Shown here: positions 26,642-36,487 of the stretch, piece after piece
How positions within the stretch are numbered: position 1 is the first letter of the stretch
Layout of the letters: each line of letters begins with the position of its first letter
DNA from: Spongiibacter tropicus DSM 19543
Lineage (GTDB): Bacteria; Pseudomonadota; Gammaproteobacteria; Pseudomonadales; Spongiibacteraceae
Reading direction: 5' to 3'
Assembly (NCBI RefSeq): GCF_000420325.1
Contig: NZ_ATUS01000001.1
Location: forward strand, 1,678,463-1,742,462
DNA length: 64,000 nucleotides
The notes under the pieces: generated by a model
Told to the model about the DNA's origin: nothing
Seen by the model: the letters and a program-made list of their open reading frames with translations, nothing else
Databases searched by the model: none
Program-made: the position numbers and the translations under genes

Positions 26642-27346
26642 ATGATGACCCTGAGCGCCGCCAAAGACACTCGCAGCCACCGCACCCGCGACAGCATTGT
26701 CCGCGCGGCGGAAACCCTGTTCGCCGAACAGGGTATCGACGGCGTGTCGCTGAACACCATCACCCGCGCCGCCGGTCAGGCCAATCGCAACGCGGTGCAA
26801 TACCACTTCGGGAATAAAGATGGTCTGCTCCAGGCGATCTTCGACAAACACGGCCCGGCACTGGCGGAGCGTCGCGCCAAACTGATCGACGAGCTGCTCA
26901 AGCAGGGGATGCCAGCCGCGCGCCTGATTGCCACCGCCATTGTGGAGCCACTGCTGGAGAAACTGGACGATGCCGACGGCGGCGAAGCCTACCTGCATAT
27001 CAGCGCCGAGCTGATTGCCAGCAATACCCTGGGCTACGCCCTGCCGGAAAAACATTCCCTGCAGCTTACCCGCGAGACCAAGCTGGCTAATCTCACAGCC
27101 CAGGAGCTTACCCAACTGCCGCCAGAGATCGCTCAGCACCGTATTCTGCTCATCAATGTGCTGGGGTTTCACGGCATTTCCGACCATGCCCGGGTCCGCC
27201 ACAACGGCACTTACGACCCACTGATTCGCGACACTGATTTTATGGCCAGCAACCTGATCGACAGTATGGTTGCCATTCTCGAGGCACCGCCATCATCGAG
27301 AAGCCTGGATATTCTTGCCCGCCGCCGGGCACCGAGGGAGGGCTGA
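26642..27346 (+). CDS. TetR-family transcriptional regulator
   Basis: A 234-residue regulator with helix-turn-helix at about 14-63 (SIVRAAETLFAEQGIDGVSLNTITRAAGQANRNAVQYHFGNKDGLLQAIF) and a helical C-terminal domain. The VQYHFGNKDGL segment is characteristic. The 245-base gap 26397-26641 separates it from the divergent LLM gene; within it I recognise only a possible leftward -10 (TATAGT, 26469-26464). Its stop is two bases before the RNase Z start, so the two are translationally coupled. Confidence 0.88.
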   Translation: MMTLSAAKDTRSHRTRDSIVRAAETLFAEQGIDGVSLNTITRAAGQANRNAVQYHFGNKDGLLQAIFDKHGPALAERRAKLIDELLKQGMPAARLIATAIVEPLLEKLDDADGGEAYLHISAELIASNTLGYALPEKHSLQLTRETKLANLTAQELTQLPPEIAQHRILLINVLGFHGISDHARVRHNGTYDPLIRDTDFMASNLIDSMVAILEAPPSSRSLDILARRRAPREG

Positions 27347-27348
27347 TC

Positions 27349-28332
27349 GTGCGCGTGACCTTTCTGGGCACCAGTGCCGGCACCCCGACCCGACAGCGCA
27401 ATGTCACGGGCCTGGCGATGGCGATCGATGACGCCCGCGACTGGTACCTGTTCGATTGCGGCGAAGCCACCCAGCACCAGTTACAGCGCACCCGCTACAC
27501 CACCGCCAGACTGCGCGCCGTTTTCATCACCCACGTGCACGGCGACCATTGCTACGGTCTGCCGGGGCTGATTGCCAGTGCCAATATGAGTGGCCGCAAG
27601 ACACCGCTCACGATCTGCGCCCCCGATGGCATCGAACAATTTATCCGGGCGACGTTTCTGCACACCGACATCCGCGAGCTGCGCTTTCCCCTGCATTTTG
27701 TCCGCAGCGACTTGCCAGATTTCAGCTACGATGACGGTCAGCTGCACGTCAGTGCGCACCCGCTGTCGCACCGGGTACCCTGCTTTGCCTACCGCGCGGA
27801 AGAGCAGCCGCCCCGACACCTGCTGGAGGCCGAACTGGATGAAGCGGGCTTGCCCAGAGGCCCGCAGTGGAATCGACTGCAACGGGGTGAAGATGTGGTA
27901 TCGGAGTCTGGCGAGCTGTTCCGTAGCCATGATTTCAGCCGCCCGGCCTGGCCGCCGCGCAGCATTATTGTGGGCGGCGACAACGACCAACCCGAACTCC
28001 TGCACGATGCGATGTGCCGCAGCGATGTGATGATTCACGAAGCGACCTTCAGCGAAGAAGTACTGGCCAAAGTCGGCCCCAAATACATGCACAGTACCGC
28101 CGCGATGGTTGCCAAAGCCGCCAGCGAGGCCGGACTTCGCCAGCTCATTCTGACTCACTTCAGCCAGCGCTACCGCCTCAAGGGTGGCGACCATGTCGAG
28201 CACAGCATTGATGACTTGATCCGCGAAGCCCGCAGCTATTACGAGGGCAACTTATACATGGCGGAAGACCTGCACAGCTACCAACTGGACCGCGACCGCC
28301 AATTGTATCGGCTCGATGAGCCCGGGCATTAA
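27349..28332 (+). CDS. rnz: Ribonuclease Z
   Basis: A 327-residue metallo-beta-lactamase-fold nuclease expected to trim tRNA 3' ends. The zinc motif HVHGDHCYGLPG (HxHxDH), the HRVPCFAYR stretch, GLPRGPQWNRLQRGE (the glycine-proline exosite arm), a GGDN aspartate segment, HEATF and LTHFSQRY all match RNase Z rather than generic family members. The start is GTG, two bases after the TetR stop, with a GGGAGGG ribosome site inside the end of the TetR gene. Its stop overlaps the SDR stop by four bases on the opposite strand. Confidence 0.87.
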   Translation: MRVTFLGTSAGTPTRQRNVTGLAMAIDDARDWYLFDCGEATQHQLQRTRYTTARLRAVFITHVHGDHCYGLPGLIASANMSGRKTPLTICAPDGIEQFIRATFLHTDIRELRFPLHFVRSDLPDFSYDDGQLHVSAHPLSHRVPCFAYRAEEQPPRHLLEAELDEAGLPRGPQWNRLQRGEDVVSESGELFRSHDFSRPAWPPRSIIVGGDNDQPELLHDAMCRSDVMIHEATFSEEVLAKVGPKYMHSTAAMVAKAASEAGLRQLILTHFSQRYRLKGGDHVEHSIDDLIREARSYYEGNLYMAEDLHSYQLDRDRQLYRLDEPGH

Positions 28333-29120
28333 AGCCCCGTTGACGACAGTGCATCCAGCGCCGCCAGTTGACGCTCCAGCTCATCACGCACCCATTGGCG
28401 ATTGGATGCGCCGGGGATAAACAGCGCCGGCGGGCGCTCCAGTTCCAGCGCCGCCAGACTAGCCGCCGCCACTTCTTCCGAGGTCTGCCAGAATTCCTCC
28501 GGCACCGTGCTCTTATCAAATTCACCCAACGCTTCCCGGTAGTGGAAGTCGCTGTGGGTGTAGCCCGGACACAGGCACTGCACCACGATTCCGGCACTGC
28601 GCTCTTCCTTCGCAAGGCATTGGCTAAATGCAGAGAGGAATGCCTTGCTGCCGCCATACACTGCCGCGCCCTTCATCGGAATCAAGCCCGCCAGCGAGGC
28701 AACATTGACGATCCGCCCCCGCCCCAGCTCTGTCATATAAGGCAGTGCCGCCCGGCACAGGGCCACCGTGGCGGTGCAATGCAGGTCGACCATTTTCTGC
28801 TCCAGGTCGAGATCGCTGTGCTTCAAATTACTGTGTGTAGCAAAACCCGCATTGTTGATCAGGATGCTGACAGGACCCTTTTGACGAATGGCTTCCAGCA
28901 CTTCAGCCACGGCCAGTGGCTGTGTCAGATCCAGAGCCAGAGTGTGGATATCGCAGCCCGATGGCCGCAGCTCGGCCGCGACCGTCGCCAGCTTGTCGGC
29001 ATCGCGGCCGACCAGAATCATCGCCTTGCAGCGCGGCGCCAACTGCTCGGCAAACGCGCGACCGATGCCGGCGGAGGCGCCGGTGATCAATGCAATATCG
29101 GAATTTTTATTTGCTGCCAT
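28329..29120 (-). CDS. Short-chain dehydrogenase/reductase
   Basis: A 263-residue classical SDR. Cofactor motif TGASAGIG, NNAGFAT, catalytic Ser in NVASL and YGGSK (YxxxK) are in order. A conserved CLCPGYTHSDFH follows the active site. The ATG at 29120 gives the usual distance to TGASAGIG; the open frame extends 33 residues further upstream without SDR character. The substrate is unknown. The four-base overlap of stop codons with RNase Z leaves no room for a terminator. Confidence 0.9.
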   Translation of the reverse strand: MAANKNSDIALITGASAGIGRAFAEQLAPRCKAMILVGRDADKLATVAAELRPSGCDIHTLALDLTQPLAVAEVLEAIRQKGPVSILINNAGFATHSNLKHSDLDLEQKMVDLHCTATVALCRAALPYMTELGRGRIVNVASLAGLIPMKGAAVYGGSKAFLSAFSQCLAKEERSAGIVVQCLCPGYTHSDFHYREALGEFDKSTVPEEFWQTSEEVAAASLAALELERPPALFIPGASNRQWVRDELERQLAALDALSSTGL

Positions 29121-29230
29121 AGTCCATCTCGTATCCACTGTATTCGGGGGAACAAATTCTGCCCGTATGCAGCGCCAAGGGAAAGCCGAAGCGACGATTC
29201 CCAGGCCACGACGCGACAACGGAGACCATC

Positions 29231-29623
29231 ATGCGATCATATTTACTGAGCTATGCGGCAGGGAATGTCGGCGGATTACTGAACAGCCTGGCGCTTTGGC
29301 TGGTAGGCAGCTACGGTCTGACCGCCGCACTCGGCGTGAGTATCGGCCCCTCACTCTCACCCGAATGGCTCTACCCAAGACTGGTCTGGGGCGGCTTGTG
29401 GGGCCTGCTGTTCGCAATGCCCCTGTTCGCCCAACACTGGCTGCGCAGAGCCCTGCTGTTGAGCCTGCTGCCCAGCGCTGTGCAACTGTTTATCGTCTTT
29501 CCCTATCACTCGCCTTACGGTCAGGCGGGACTGGCACTGGGCACACTCACCCCGCTGGTGGTGTTACTCGCTAACGCCGTCTGGGGCGTCGGCACTGCCC
29601 TCACCCTGCGACTGAGCCGCTAG
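29231..29623 (+). CDS. Small four-helix membrane protein of unknown function
   Basis: A 130-residue hydrophobic protein with about four membrane segments (16-38, 51-70, 74-90, 101-126). A GGAG site lies seven bases before the ATG. I do not recognise a family. Its last 20 codons overlap the convergent gene below by 60 bases; the composition and clear ribosome site still favour a real gene. Confidence 0.65.
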   Translation: MRSYLLSYAAGNVGGLLNSLALWLVGSYGLTAALGVSIGPSLSPEWLYPRLVWGGLWGLLFAMPLFAQHWLRRALLLSLLPSAVQLFIVFPYHSPYGQAGLALGTLTPLVVLLANAVWGVGTALTLRLSR

Positions 29624-30109
29624 CGCCTCGTAGGCGGCTTCCCCCCGCGCCGCCACAATGGCGTCGCGGTTCTGCAACATCAACAGTGACCAGGCCACAG
29701 ACTCCAGCCGCTGGCGCTCGGCCTCAGGCACACCCGCCAGCACAAACAGCTGCCGCTGAGGGCTCTTGGCCTTTGCCAGCACAGTGATGCCGACAAACTG
29801 CTTTGCCACCCCGATATCGTCCAGATCTGGCACCCGCAGGCGAACATCGCTCAACTGCGGTTGCAGCTTCTCCACCGCGTCGGTAAACAGCGCGCGCAAC
29901 ACACCGCTGACCGCATCGCGCCCGGCCAGACGATTTTGCAGGGAAATCGACGGCATGCGGGTTTTGCTGCCCACCGCCGTGTGGAAGGCGCCTTCATACT
30001 GGTGCTCACCACATAGCCATTCCGGCGCCGACGCCCGTTCGCTGTCGGGAAAATCACAAGCCCAGGCCGCAGGAGCCAGCAGCAGGAGAGGAATCAACAG
30101 TCGCAACAT
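29564..30109 (-). CDS. Exported protein, possibly LPP20-like
   Basis: A 181-residue protein with a signal peptide (MLRLLIPLLLLAPAAWA) cleaved before Cys18; the cleavage motif fits signal peptidase I better than a lipobox. The mature part opens with APEWLCGEHQYEGAFHTAVGSKTRMPSISLQNRLAGRDAV. That resembles the PxW....GxG..A...A..A pattern of LPP20 proteins, two clearer examples of which lie at 55.7 and 60.1 kb. The similarity is weak, so the family is tentative. It overlaps the convergent membrane protein by 60 bases. Confidence 0.6.
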   Translation of the reverse strand: MLRLLIPLLLLAPAAWACDFPDSERASAPEWLCGEHQYEGAFHTAVGSKTRMPSISLQNRLAGRDAVSGVLRALFTDAVEKLQPQLSDVRLRVPDLDDIGVAKQFVGITVLAKAKSPQRQLFVLAGVPEAERQRLESVAWSLLMLQNRDAIVAARGEAAYEALAAQSQGEGSADAPDGVSE

Positions 30110-30142
30110 AATCGGGCCTTATCGTTTGTAAAAGTATGCACT

Positions 30143-30682
30143 CTAAAATGAGGAGCCGGGCCGGCGCAAAAATTCTTGCTCTTCCGGCGTGGAGTGCCGC
30201 CCCAATACCGCGTTGCGGTGAGGGTATCGGCCAAAGCGTTCGATAATTTCCGCATGGCGGCGGGCAAAGTCCATATTCGTGGGCTTTCCCAAGCGCTCGA
30301 ACAAACGCAGAGACTCGCGCTGAATCCGCGGTGACTCGCTGTGCATAAACGGCATGTACAGAAACACTTGCTGATCGCCGCTTAGCGAATCATCCACGCC
30401 ACCCGCAATGGCTTCCTGCGCCAGCACCAGCGCCGCCGCATCGCAGGCAAAGGCGCGTGCATCATCGCGGTACAGGTTTCGGGAAAACTGATCAAGCACC
30501 AGAATCTCCGCCAGTCGCCCCTCAGGAGAACACCGCCAGCCGTATAGCTCTCCAGCCGCGCCAGCCCGATGGCACTCGGCAAATTGCCGACGAATCTGCG
30601 CATCGACATCGTCGCTGCGACCAAACCAGTCGCCCGGCTCCAAGGTATCAAACCAGAACGTCAGTACCTGTGCGGCATCCAT
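30143..30682 (-). CDS. DUF924 family protein
   Basis: A 179-residue helical protein of the DUF924 family: VLTFWFDTLEPGDWFGRSDDVDAQIRRQF at the N-terminus, LAEILVLDQFSRNLYRDDARAFACDAAAL centrally and RFGRYPHRNAVLGRHSTPEEQEFL at the C-terminus. Its fold is TPR-like and its function is unknown. It begins at ATG 30682 and is divergent from xseB. Confidence 0.87.
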   Translation of the reverse strand: MDAAQVLTFWFDTLEPGDWFGRSDDVDAQIRRQFAECHRAGAAGELYGWRCSPEGRLAEILVLDQFSRNLYRDDARAFACDAAALVLAQEAIAGGVDDSLSGDQQVFLYMPFMHSESPRIQRESLRLFERLGKPTNMDFARRHAEIIERFGRYPHRNAVLGRHSTPEEQEFLRRPGSSF

Positions 30683-30735
30683 GTTCCCTCTCCCGGCAGT
30701 AGCACGCTCCCAGCATAATCGATTGTTGCCCCCAG

Positions 30736-30777
30736 GCCCACGAAGCGTGGGCAGCGGCGCACAGACACTGGTAAAAT
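30736..30777. promoter_or_regulatory. Hairpin and possible -10 in the DUF924/xseB divergent gap
   Basis: GCCCACG, loop AAG, CGTGGGC (30736-30752) is a perfect seven-pair inverted repeat with no T tract, so it is not a terminator. TAAAAT at 30772-30777 could be the xseB -10. No convincing -35 was found. The rest of the 132-base gap shows nothing further. Confidence 0.3.
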
Positions 30778-30814
30778 ACTCCGCTTTACGTACTCAGCCA
30801 TCCTGGAGAACACC

Positions 30815-31033
30815 ATGGCCAAGGCCAAAGCCCCGAATTTCGAGTCTGCACTCAGTGAGCTGGAGCAACTGGTTCACGTCATGGAATCGGGCGAGCTCAG
30901 TCTGGAAGACTCCCTCAAAGCCTTTGAGAAAGGCATGCAGCTCAGCCTCGATTGCCAGAAGGCACTGGCGGATGCCGAGCTGAAAGTGCAGGAGCTGACC
31001 GCGCAGGATACCCACCCGGACAGCGACGAATGA
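30815..31033 (+). CDS. xseB: Exodeoxyribonuclease VII small subunit
   Basis: A 72-residue helical protein, FESALSELEQLVHVMESGELSLEDSLKAFEKGMQLSLDCQKAL, matching XseB, which pairs with XseA to degrade single-stranded DNA. The large subunit gene is not in the window. The stop overlaps the ispA start (ATGA), the standard xseB-ispA-dxs order. Confidence 0.94.
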   Translation: MAKAKAPNFESALSELEQLVHVMESGELSLEDSLKAFEKGMQLSLDCQKALADAELKVQELTAQDTHPDSDE

Positions 31034-31947
31034 GCAACAGCTTCAGCGATTACCTGCAGCGCAGCCAGCAGCGTCTGCAAGCGGCACTGCCCGGCAGGTT
31101 GGGCCACAGTGGCAGTGAGTTCAGCGATGCGGAGGCCAGCGCGGTACTCCACCGCCTGTTTGAGGCCAGCGAATACAGCCTGATGAACGGCGGCAAGCGA
31201 GTCCGGGCGACGCTGGTCTACGCGACCGCCGCCGCGCTCAGCGAAAGCAGCAACGACGCGGTGCTGGATGACTGCGCCTGCGCACTGGAAATGATCCACG
31301 CCTATTCACTGGTGCACGACGACCTGCCCGCCATGGACGACGACGACCTGCGCCGAGGCAAGCCCACTTGCCATATCGCTTACGACGAAGCCACTGCCAT
31401 TCTGGTGGGCGATGGCCTGCAAAGCCGTGCCTTTGAGTTGTTGGCAGACCTGGATCTGCCCGCCGAGCGCAATCTCGCCATGGTTAAACTACTGGCAGCC
31501 GCCAGCGGACCGCGCGGCATGGTTGGTGGCCAGGCCATTGATCTGGCCAACGTCAATCGCCAACTCGATCTGAGCACCCTGCAAACCATGCACCAACTGA
31601 AAACCGGCGCATTGATCCGCGCCGCCGTCGGCCTCGGTGCTTTAGCCGGTGGTGCCAGTGCGGCACAGCGCCAGCAGCTCGATGACTACGGACGCGCCAT
31701 CGGCCTGGCTTTTCAGGTGCAGGACGACATTCTCGATATTGAGAGCAATACCGAGGTGCTGGGCAAAACGCAGGGGGCGGACCAATCGCTGAACAAGCCC
31801 ACCTTCCCCGCCCTGCTGGGCATGGACGGTGCCAAGCGCCTGGCCCGCGAACTGCACGACGATGCCATCTCCGCACTGGGCGGCTTTGGTCCGACGGCAG
31901 AACCACTGCGACAACTGGCGGCGTATATCATTGAGCGCGAGCACTAA
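31030..31947 (+). CDS. ispA: Farnesyl diphosphate synthase
   Basis: A 305-residue prenyltransferase (E. coli 299) joining isoprene units to give C15 diphosphate for ubiquinone and undecaprenyl synthesis. The first aspartate-rich motif is DDLPAMDDDDLRRG and the second DDILD in AFQVQDDILDIES. The start is the ATG overlapping the xseB stop; the open frame itself extends into xseB. Confidence 0.95.
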   Translation: MSNSFSDYLQRSQQRLQAALPGRLGHSGSEFSDAEASAVLHRLFEASEYSLMNGGKRVRATLVYATAAALSESSNDAVLDDCACALEMIHAYSLVHDDLPAMDDDDLRRGKPTCHIAYDEATAILVGDGLQSRAFELLADLDLPAERNLAMVKLLAAASGPRGMVGGQAIDLANVNRQLDLSTLQTMHQLKTGALIRAAVGLGALAGGASAAQRQQLDDYGRAIGLAFQVQDDILDIESNTEVLGKTQGADQSLNKPTFPALLGMDGAKRLARELHDDAISALGGFGPTAEPLRQLAAYIIEREH

Positions 31948-32032
31948 TCGGCATTTCTACACACGCTGCGCCGTGTCGCTGCAGGGCAATTGGTTTACAA
32001 TTGCGGCCTTTGCGCCGTCAGGTTAGAGATTC

Positions 32033-33946
32033 ATGTTTCGGAAAATTCCCACGCAACGGCCGTCGACCCCACTGCTCGACGGCATCGCCGACCCCGACGA
32101 TCTGCGCGGACTGGACGAGCATCAGCTACCCCAGCTGGCGACAGAGCTGCGTGAATTTCTGCTGTACTCGGTCGGCCAGACCGGCGGCCACTTCGGCGCA
32201 GGCCTCGGCGTTGTTGAGCTGACCGTCGCCCTGCACTACATCTACAACACCCCCGACGACCGGCTGGTGTGGGATGTGGGCCACCAGTGTTACCCCCACA
32301 AAATTCTCACCGGTCGTCGCGAGCGTATGCTGAGTATGCGCAAGGCTGGCGGGCTGGCAGGCTTCCCGAAACGCGAGGAAAGCCCTTACGACACCTTTGG
32401 CGTCGGCCATTCCAGCACCAGCATCAGCGCCGCGCTGGGGATGGCGATCGCCGCCCGCCAGCAGGGTATCGACCGCCGCACCGTCGCAGTCATCGGCGAT
32501 GGTGCGATGACTGCGGGCATGGCTTTTGAAGCCATCACCCACGCCAGCCATACCGGCGCCAATATGCTGGTGGTACTCAACGACAATCAAATGTCGATCT
32601 CCAAAAACACCGGCGGACTGAACACCTACTTCTCCAAAATCTGGGCGTCAAAAACCTACAACCAGTTGCGCAGCGGCGGTAAGTCGGTACTGCAGAAATT
32701 TCCCGGCCCGGCCAAGGAAATCGCCTCGCGCCTGGAAGAATACATGAAGGGCATGGTCTCCCCCGCCACCCTGTTCGAGGAGCTGGGCTTTAACTATATC
32801 GGCCCCATCGACGGCCACGACCTCGATGTACTGGTCCCTACTCTGCGCAATCTGCGTGAGCTTGACGGCCCGCAAATGCTGCACATCATGACGCAGAAAG
32901 GAAAGGGCTTTGCCCCGGCTGAACAGGACCCGGTGGGCTTCCACGCGATTTCCAAAATCGAGCCCGACGATGCCGGCAACAAGCCTGCGCCGGTAAAGAA
33001 AGGCCCCAAGTATCAGGATATTTTCGGTCAGTGGCTGTGCGATGAAGCCAGCGGCTGCGACAAGCTGGTCGCCATTACCCCCGCCATGTGCGAAGGCTCA
33101 GGCATGGTGGAATACGCCCGGCGTTTTGAAGACCGTTTTTACGATGTCGCCATTGCCGAGCAGCACGCACTGACGCTGGCAGCCGGCATGGCCTGCGATG
33201 GCCTCAAGCCCGTGGTCGCGATTTACTCCACTTTTTTGCAGCGTGCCTACGATCAGCTTATTCACGACATTGCCCTGCAGAATCTGGACGTGACCTTCGG
33301 CATCGACCGGGCGGGACTGGTCGGCGAAGACGGGCCCACCCACGCCGGGGCCTTCGACCTCAGTTTCCTGCGCTGCATTCCCAATATGGTGATCATGGCT
33401 CCGGCCGACGAAGACGAGACCCGTCAGTTGCTGCACACCGCCTATCACTACCCCGGTCCGGCAGCCGTTCGCTACCCGCGCGGCACCGGCCCCGGCGTGG
33501 ACATTCAAGCGAAAATGCACTGTCTTCCCATCGGCAAGGGCCGCCAACTGCGCAGCGGTCAATCGGTGGCGATCGTCAACTTTGGCACCCTGTTGAGCGC
33601 CGCCAGCGAAGCCGCGCAGGCACTGAATGCCACGCTGGCAGATATGCGTTTTGTAAAGCCGCTGGATACCGCATTGCTCGACGAGCTGGCCGCCAATCAT
33701 GATCTGATTGTTACGCTGGAAGAGAATGTGATCGCAGGCGGTGCCGGTAGCGCAGTCACGGAATACCTGAACAGCCGCGACATTGACCTGCCCGTGCTGC
33801 AACTGGGGCTGCCCGATCGCTTTGTCGATCACGGCAAACACGGGGTACTGCTCAGCGAAGTGGGGCTGGACGCCAACGGTATTGAACACAGCATCCGCAA
33901 CCGCATGACGGCGCTCAAGCTGTTACCAGATTCGGCGGCAAGCTGA
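32033..33946 (+). CDS. dxs: 1-deoxy-D-xylulose-5-phosphate synthase
   Basis: A 637-residue thiamine-diphosphate enzyme for the first step of the MEP isoprenoid pathway. Features: [36 protein letters not shown], ThDP-binding [13 protein letters not shown]...NDNQMSIS, and the transketolase-type second half with [10 protein letters not shown] and [15 protein letters not shown]. The window also encodes thiamine synthesis, which supplies its cofactor. The last 32 bases overlap the convergent ELM1-like gene. A possible -10 (TACAAT, 31996-32001) lies in the gap after ispA. Confidence 0.96.
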   Translation: MFRKIPTQRPSTPLLDGIADPDDLRGLDEHQLPQLATELREFLLYSVGQTGGHFGAGLGVVELTVALHYIYNTPDDRLVWDVGHQCYPHKILTGRRERMLSMRKAGGLAGFPKREESPYDTFGVGHSSTSISAALGMAIAARQQGIDRRTVAVIGDGAMTAGMAFEAITHASHTGANMLVVLNDNQMSISKNTGGLNTYFSKIWASKTYNQLRSGGKSVLQKFPGPAKEIASRLEEYMKGMVSPATLFEELGFNYIGPIDGHDLDVLVPTLRNLRELDGPQMLHIMTQKGKGFAPAEQDPVGFHAISKIEPDDAGNKPAPVKKGPKYQDIFGQWLCDEASGCDKLVAITPAMCEGSGMVEYARRFEDRFYDVAIAEQHALTLAAGMACDGLKPVVAIYSTFLQRAYDQLIHDIALQNLDVTFGIDRAGLVGEDGPTHAGAFDLSFLRCIPNMVIMAPADEDETRQLLHTAYHYPGPAAVRYPRGTGPGVDIQAKMHCLPIGKGRQLRSGQSVAIVNFGTLLSAASEAAQALNATLADMRFVKPLDTALLDELAANHDLIVTLEENVIAGGAGSAVTEYLNSRDIDLPVLQLGLPDRFVDHGKHGVLLSEVGLDANGIEHSIRNRMTALKLLPDSAAS

Positions 33947-35000
33947 TCGACTCCCTCGTTGCTGGCGGCGCGCTGATCGCCGTCAGCGCACAAATCTGCT
34001 GATAAATCGCCTCGAGGTGCTGCCGATAGCTGCGCAGCGGCGGTATGTCTGTTGGCTGATAGTCCACCAGCTCACCGATAGACAGGCGCTCGATCAAGCG
34101 CTGATCGGCGAGGCAGCTCACTACCCTCAGGTGAGTACCGCTCACAACGGCCCGCGCCGGGCGCAAACTGACCACAGGCTTCCCCATCGCCACCGCTTCG
34201 GAAAGCATACTCAAGCTGTCTTCCGTGCAAAACAGTCGCTCACCGGCACCGAGGAAAGCATCGGCTGAGGGACTGTCCGGGCCCCGGTAATAAATACTGG
34301 CGAAGCAATTTTCCTCATTCAATCCATGGCGCAGAATCTCCGCCGCCCCCGCAGAGCGCCGGGAGGTACTCAGCAACCAGCGAATACCGTAGCGCCGGCT
34401 GAGCTGAGCCATCGCCACCACCAATGCACGCCAGTCGTCATCGCTGTAGCGGTAACCGCTGCCGGGACCGCCAACCAGCATTGTCCACAGCGGCGCCGGG
34501 GATTGCTCCCACAAGAGGTTGCCCAGTCGCTCACAGTGACTGCGCTCAGTTTTGCACAGCGCGACCTGACTGCCGATATTTCGACGCTGCCAGTCGGCGC
34601 TTCGTGCCCGGTCGACAAAGGCGGTGAGATTGACCGACACACTGTCGGCAGGCAGACCATAACAGTTACCCACCACCAGATTTGGGCAGTCCAGCAGACG
34701 GCTGAGGGCGACATTAAGCGCCAGCACATTGCCGCCGAAGGAGATAATCAGATCGGGCACCTCATCGGGCAATGCCTCGCGGCGATACGCCAGTGGCAGA
34801 CAGCGCAACAGTGCCGCCCCGGCACGCGCCGCAAGGAAGCGAAGCGCGTGATTCGCCAGTTTGAGTTTGGGCTTCGCCTGAATAGCCCTCATCTCGCAGG
34901 GACGCTGGCTGCGTTGCTGGATCAGACGGGCAACGCCCAAAGCCTGGGAATAATGGCCGGGCTTGCCGTCGTGGAGGACCCACAGTCGTAAGACAGACAT
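33915..35000 (-). CDS. ELM1/GtrOC1-like family protein (Mito_fiss_Elm1)
   Basis: A 361-residue protein with the family's glycosyltransferase-like pattern: [21 protein letters not shown] at the N-terminus, [41 protein letters not shown] and [23 protein letters not shown]. The last resembles the donor-binding end of GT-B enzymes. Bacterial members are poorly characterised. The ATG at 35000 is chosen because the family N-terminus starts there. The C-terminus overlaps dxs by 32 bases on the other strand. Confidence 0.75.
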   Translation of the reverse strand: MSVLRLWVLHDGKPGHYSQALGVARLIQQRSQRPCEMRAIQAKPKLKLANHALRFLAARAGAALLRCLPLAYRREALPDEVPDLIISFGGNVLALNVALSRLLDCPNLVVGNCYGLPADSVSVNLTAFVDRARSADWQRRNIGSQVALCKTERSHCERLGNLLWEQSPAPLWTMLVGGPGSGYRYSDDDWRALVVAMAQLSRRYGIRWLLSTSRRSAGAAEILRHGLNEENCFASIYYRGPDSPSADAFLGAGERLFCTEDSLSMLSEAVAMGKPVVSLRPARAVVSGTHLRVVSCLADQRLIERLSIGELVDYQPTDIPPLRSYRQHLEAIYQQICALTAISAPPATRESISLPPNLVTA

Positions 35001-35110
35001 AGGCAGACATTCTTTTGTTGAAAACAGAATGTGCCCAGTGTGGAAGGAGGTAGTGACAGGCGGGTCACAGCGTCGTGACAATCCGATGACCCGCGTAACC
35101 GTCGAGCAAC

Positions 35111-35701
35111 TTAAAAGAGGTGGCCCAGCTTGCCGGATTTGGTTGCCAGATACTTGGCATTGTGGGGGTTCTGACCGGTTTGCAGCGGTAGACGCTCTAC
35201 CACATCGACCCCTTGGTCAGTGAGCGCATTCACTTTGCGCGGGTTGTTGGTCATCAGACGCACTTTGTGGATATTAAGCTGCTCACACATCGGCTTGAGC
35301 AGGCTGTAGTCCCGCATGTCCGCGCCAAAGCCCAGTTGCTCATTGGCCTCGACGGTATCGGCGCCTTCATCTTGCAATTTATACGCACGGATTTTGTTCA
35401 TCAGGCCGATGCCCCGACCTTCCTGACGCAGATAGAAAATCGCACCACGCCCTTCTTCCGCCACTTTCTGAATCGCCGCCTGCAACTGTGCGCCGCAGTC
35501 GCAACGCATGCTGAACAGGGCATCACCGGTCAGACACTCGGAGTGAATACGCGCCAGCACCGGCTGACCGTCGCCAATATCCCCGAGGCTAAGTACCACG
35601 TGCTCTTTGCCGGTTTCTGCGTCCTCAAAACCGTGAATATCAAACACCCCCCAGGGTGTGGGGAGCTTGGAGGACTCTATATAGCGGACCGCCACTGGCA
35701 T
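35111..35701 (-). CDS. ribA: GTP cyclohydrolase II
   Basis: A 196-residue enzyme opening the GTP ring in riboflavin synthesis. It contains the zinc motif [17 protein letters not shown] and RQEGRGIGL, and ends GKLGHLF. The start [18 protein letters not shown] follows the Pseudomonas N-terminus, but GGAG directly abuts that ATG, so the GTG two codons later is an alternative with better spacing. A separate ribA complements the RibBA-type protein at 48 kb, whose RibA half lacks the zinc ligands. Confidence 0.93.
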   Translation of the reverse strand: MPVAVRYIESSKLPTPWGVFDIHGFEDAETGKEHVVLSLGDIGDGQPVLARIHSECLTGDALFSMRCDCGAQLQAAIQKVAEEGRGAIFYLRQEGRGIGLMNKIRAYKLQDEGADTVEANEQLGFGADMRDYSLLKPMCEQLNIHKVRLMTNNPRKVNALTDQGVDVVERLPLQTGQNPHNAKYLATKSGKLGHLF

Positions 35702-35776
35702 CTCCAGAAAATTTTCGGTGGCGCATTTTATCAGCGCGAAGCCGATCAGGCGAGCCGCAATGTGGGCAGGCCCCAA

Positions 35777-36412
35777 TCAGTGGGCGGTCAGGGTGAGAAT
35801 ATTGCCTTTTTCCTGCATATCAACGTGTTCGAGAAAGCTCATGCCAAGCAGAATGACATGGGGATAATCCCCCTCGACCACCACCGCTGCCACGTGGTGG
35901 CGCTCGATGCTGCCTACCGCGAGCTTGGGCAGGGTCACCGCAAAACCCCGACTCATCCCCGAAGCCGTGGCAACACTAACCACCGGGGCATCATCGTAGC
36001 GGATACCCAGCTGACGGGCGTGCAAGGTACTCATCGCCACCGATGTGGCACCCGTATCGACAACCGCTTCCGCACTGCGGCCATTCACTTCAAGGCGGGT
36101 GCGGTATTCCCGCTTGCTGTTGCGCTGCAATACCACTTCCTGCGTTTCCGCCTCGGCGTAATGGGTGCCAATGCGCTTATTTAGCGTCAGGCGGCGCGTT
36201 TCGCCCTGGTAGCGAACCACTGCAGAGCGCGAATCGGCGGAAATCACTGTCGCCCCGCGGGGATGCGTCGCGCCCTCGCGCAGCAGCTTTTGCTCCCCAT
36301 CGATATCCAGCAGCACTGCCCCCTTGAACAGCCCCCGCACAACCAGCGCTTCTGCGACGCTGAAACTGCTTGTCATCGCCAGCAACAGCAGCAGTGCCGT
36401 ATGTTTGATCAT
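35777..36412 (-). CDS. Retropepsin-like (clan AA) aspartic protease, exported
   Basis: A 211-residue protein with a signal peptide (about 1-20) and a C-terminal single-lobe aspartic protease domain (about 100-211). The active-site motif is VVDTGATSVAMS with Asp119, and the second conserved stretch is VILLGMSFLEHV. This matches the TIGR02281 group of periplasmic retropepsin-like proteases, which would act as dimers. The N-terminal half (21-95) has no family I recognise. GAGGAT precedes the ATG. It is 75 bases before ribA on the same strand; no functional link is evident. Confidence 0.85.
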   Translation of the reverse strand: MIKHTALLLLLAMTSSFSVAEALVVRGLFKGAVLLDIDGEQKLLREGATHPRGATVISADSRSAVVRYQGETRRLTLNKRIGTHYAEAETQEVVLQRNSKREYRTRLEVNGRSAEAVVDTGATSVAMSTLHARQLGIRYDDAPVVSVATASGMSRGFAVTLPKLAVGSIERHHVAAVVVEGDYPHVILLGMSFLEHVDMQEKGNILTLTAH

Positions 36413-36487
36413 TGCTCATCCTCGCCACTGGCAGCCCTGCGACCAGCCCATTGTTTCATGGCATCTAACCCCAGCTTCGCGCCCGCA

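Noticed and set aside
28368-29249. 293-codon open frame on the plus strand opposite the SDR gene
   Set aside because: The SDR has all catalytic motifs; the opposite frame has none.
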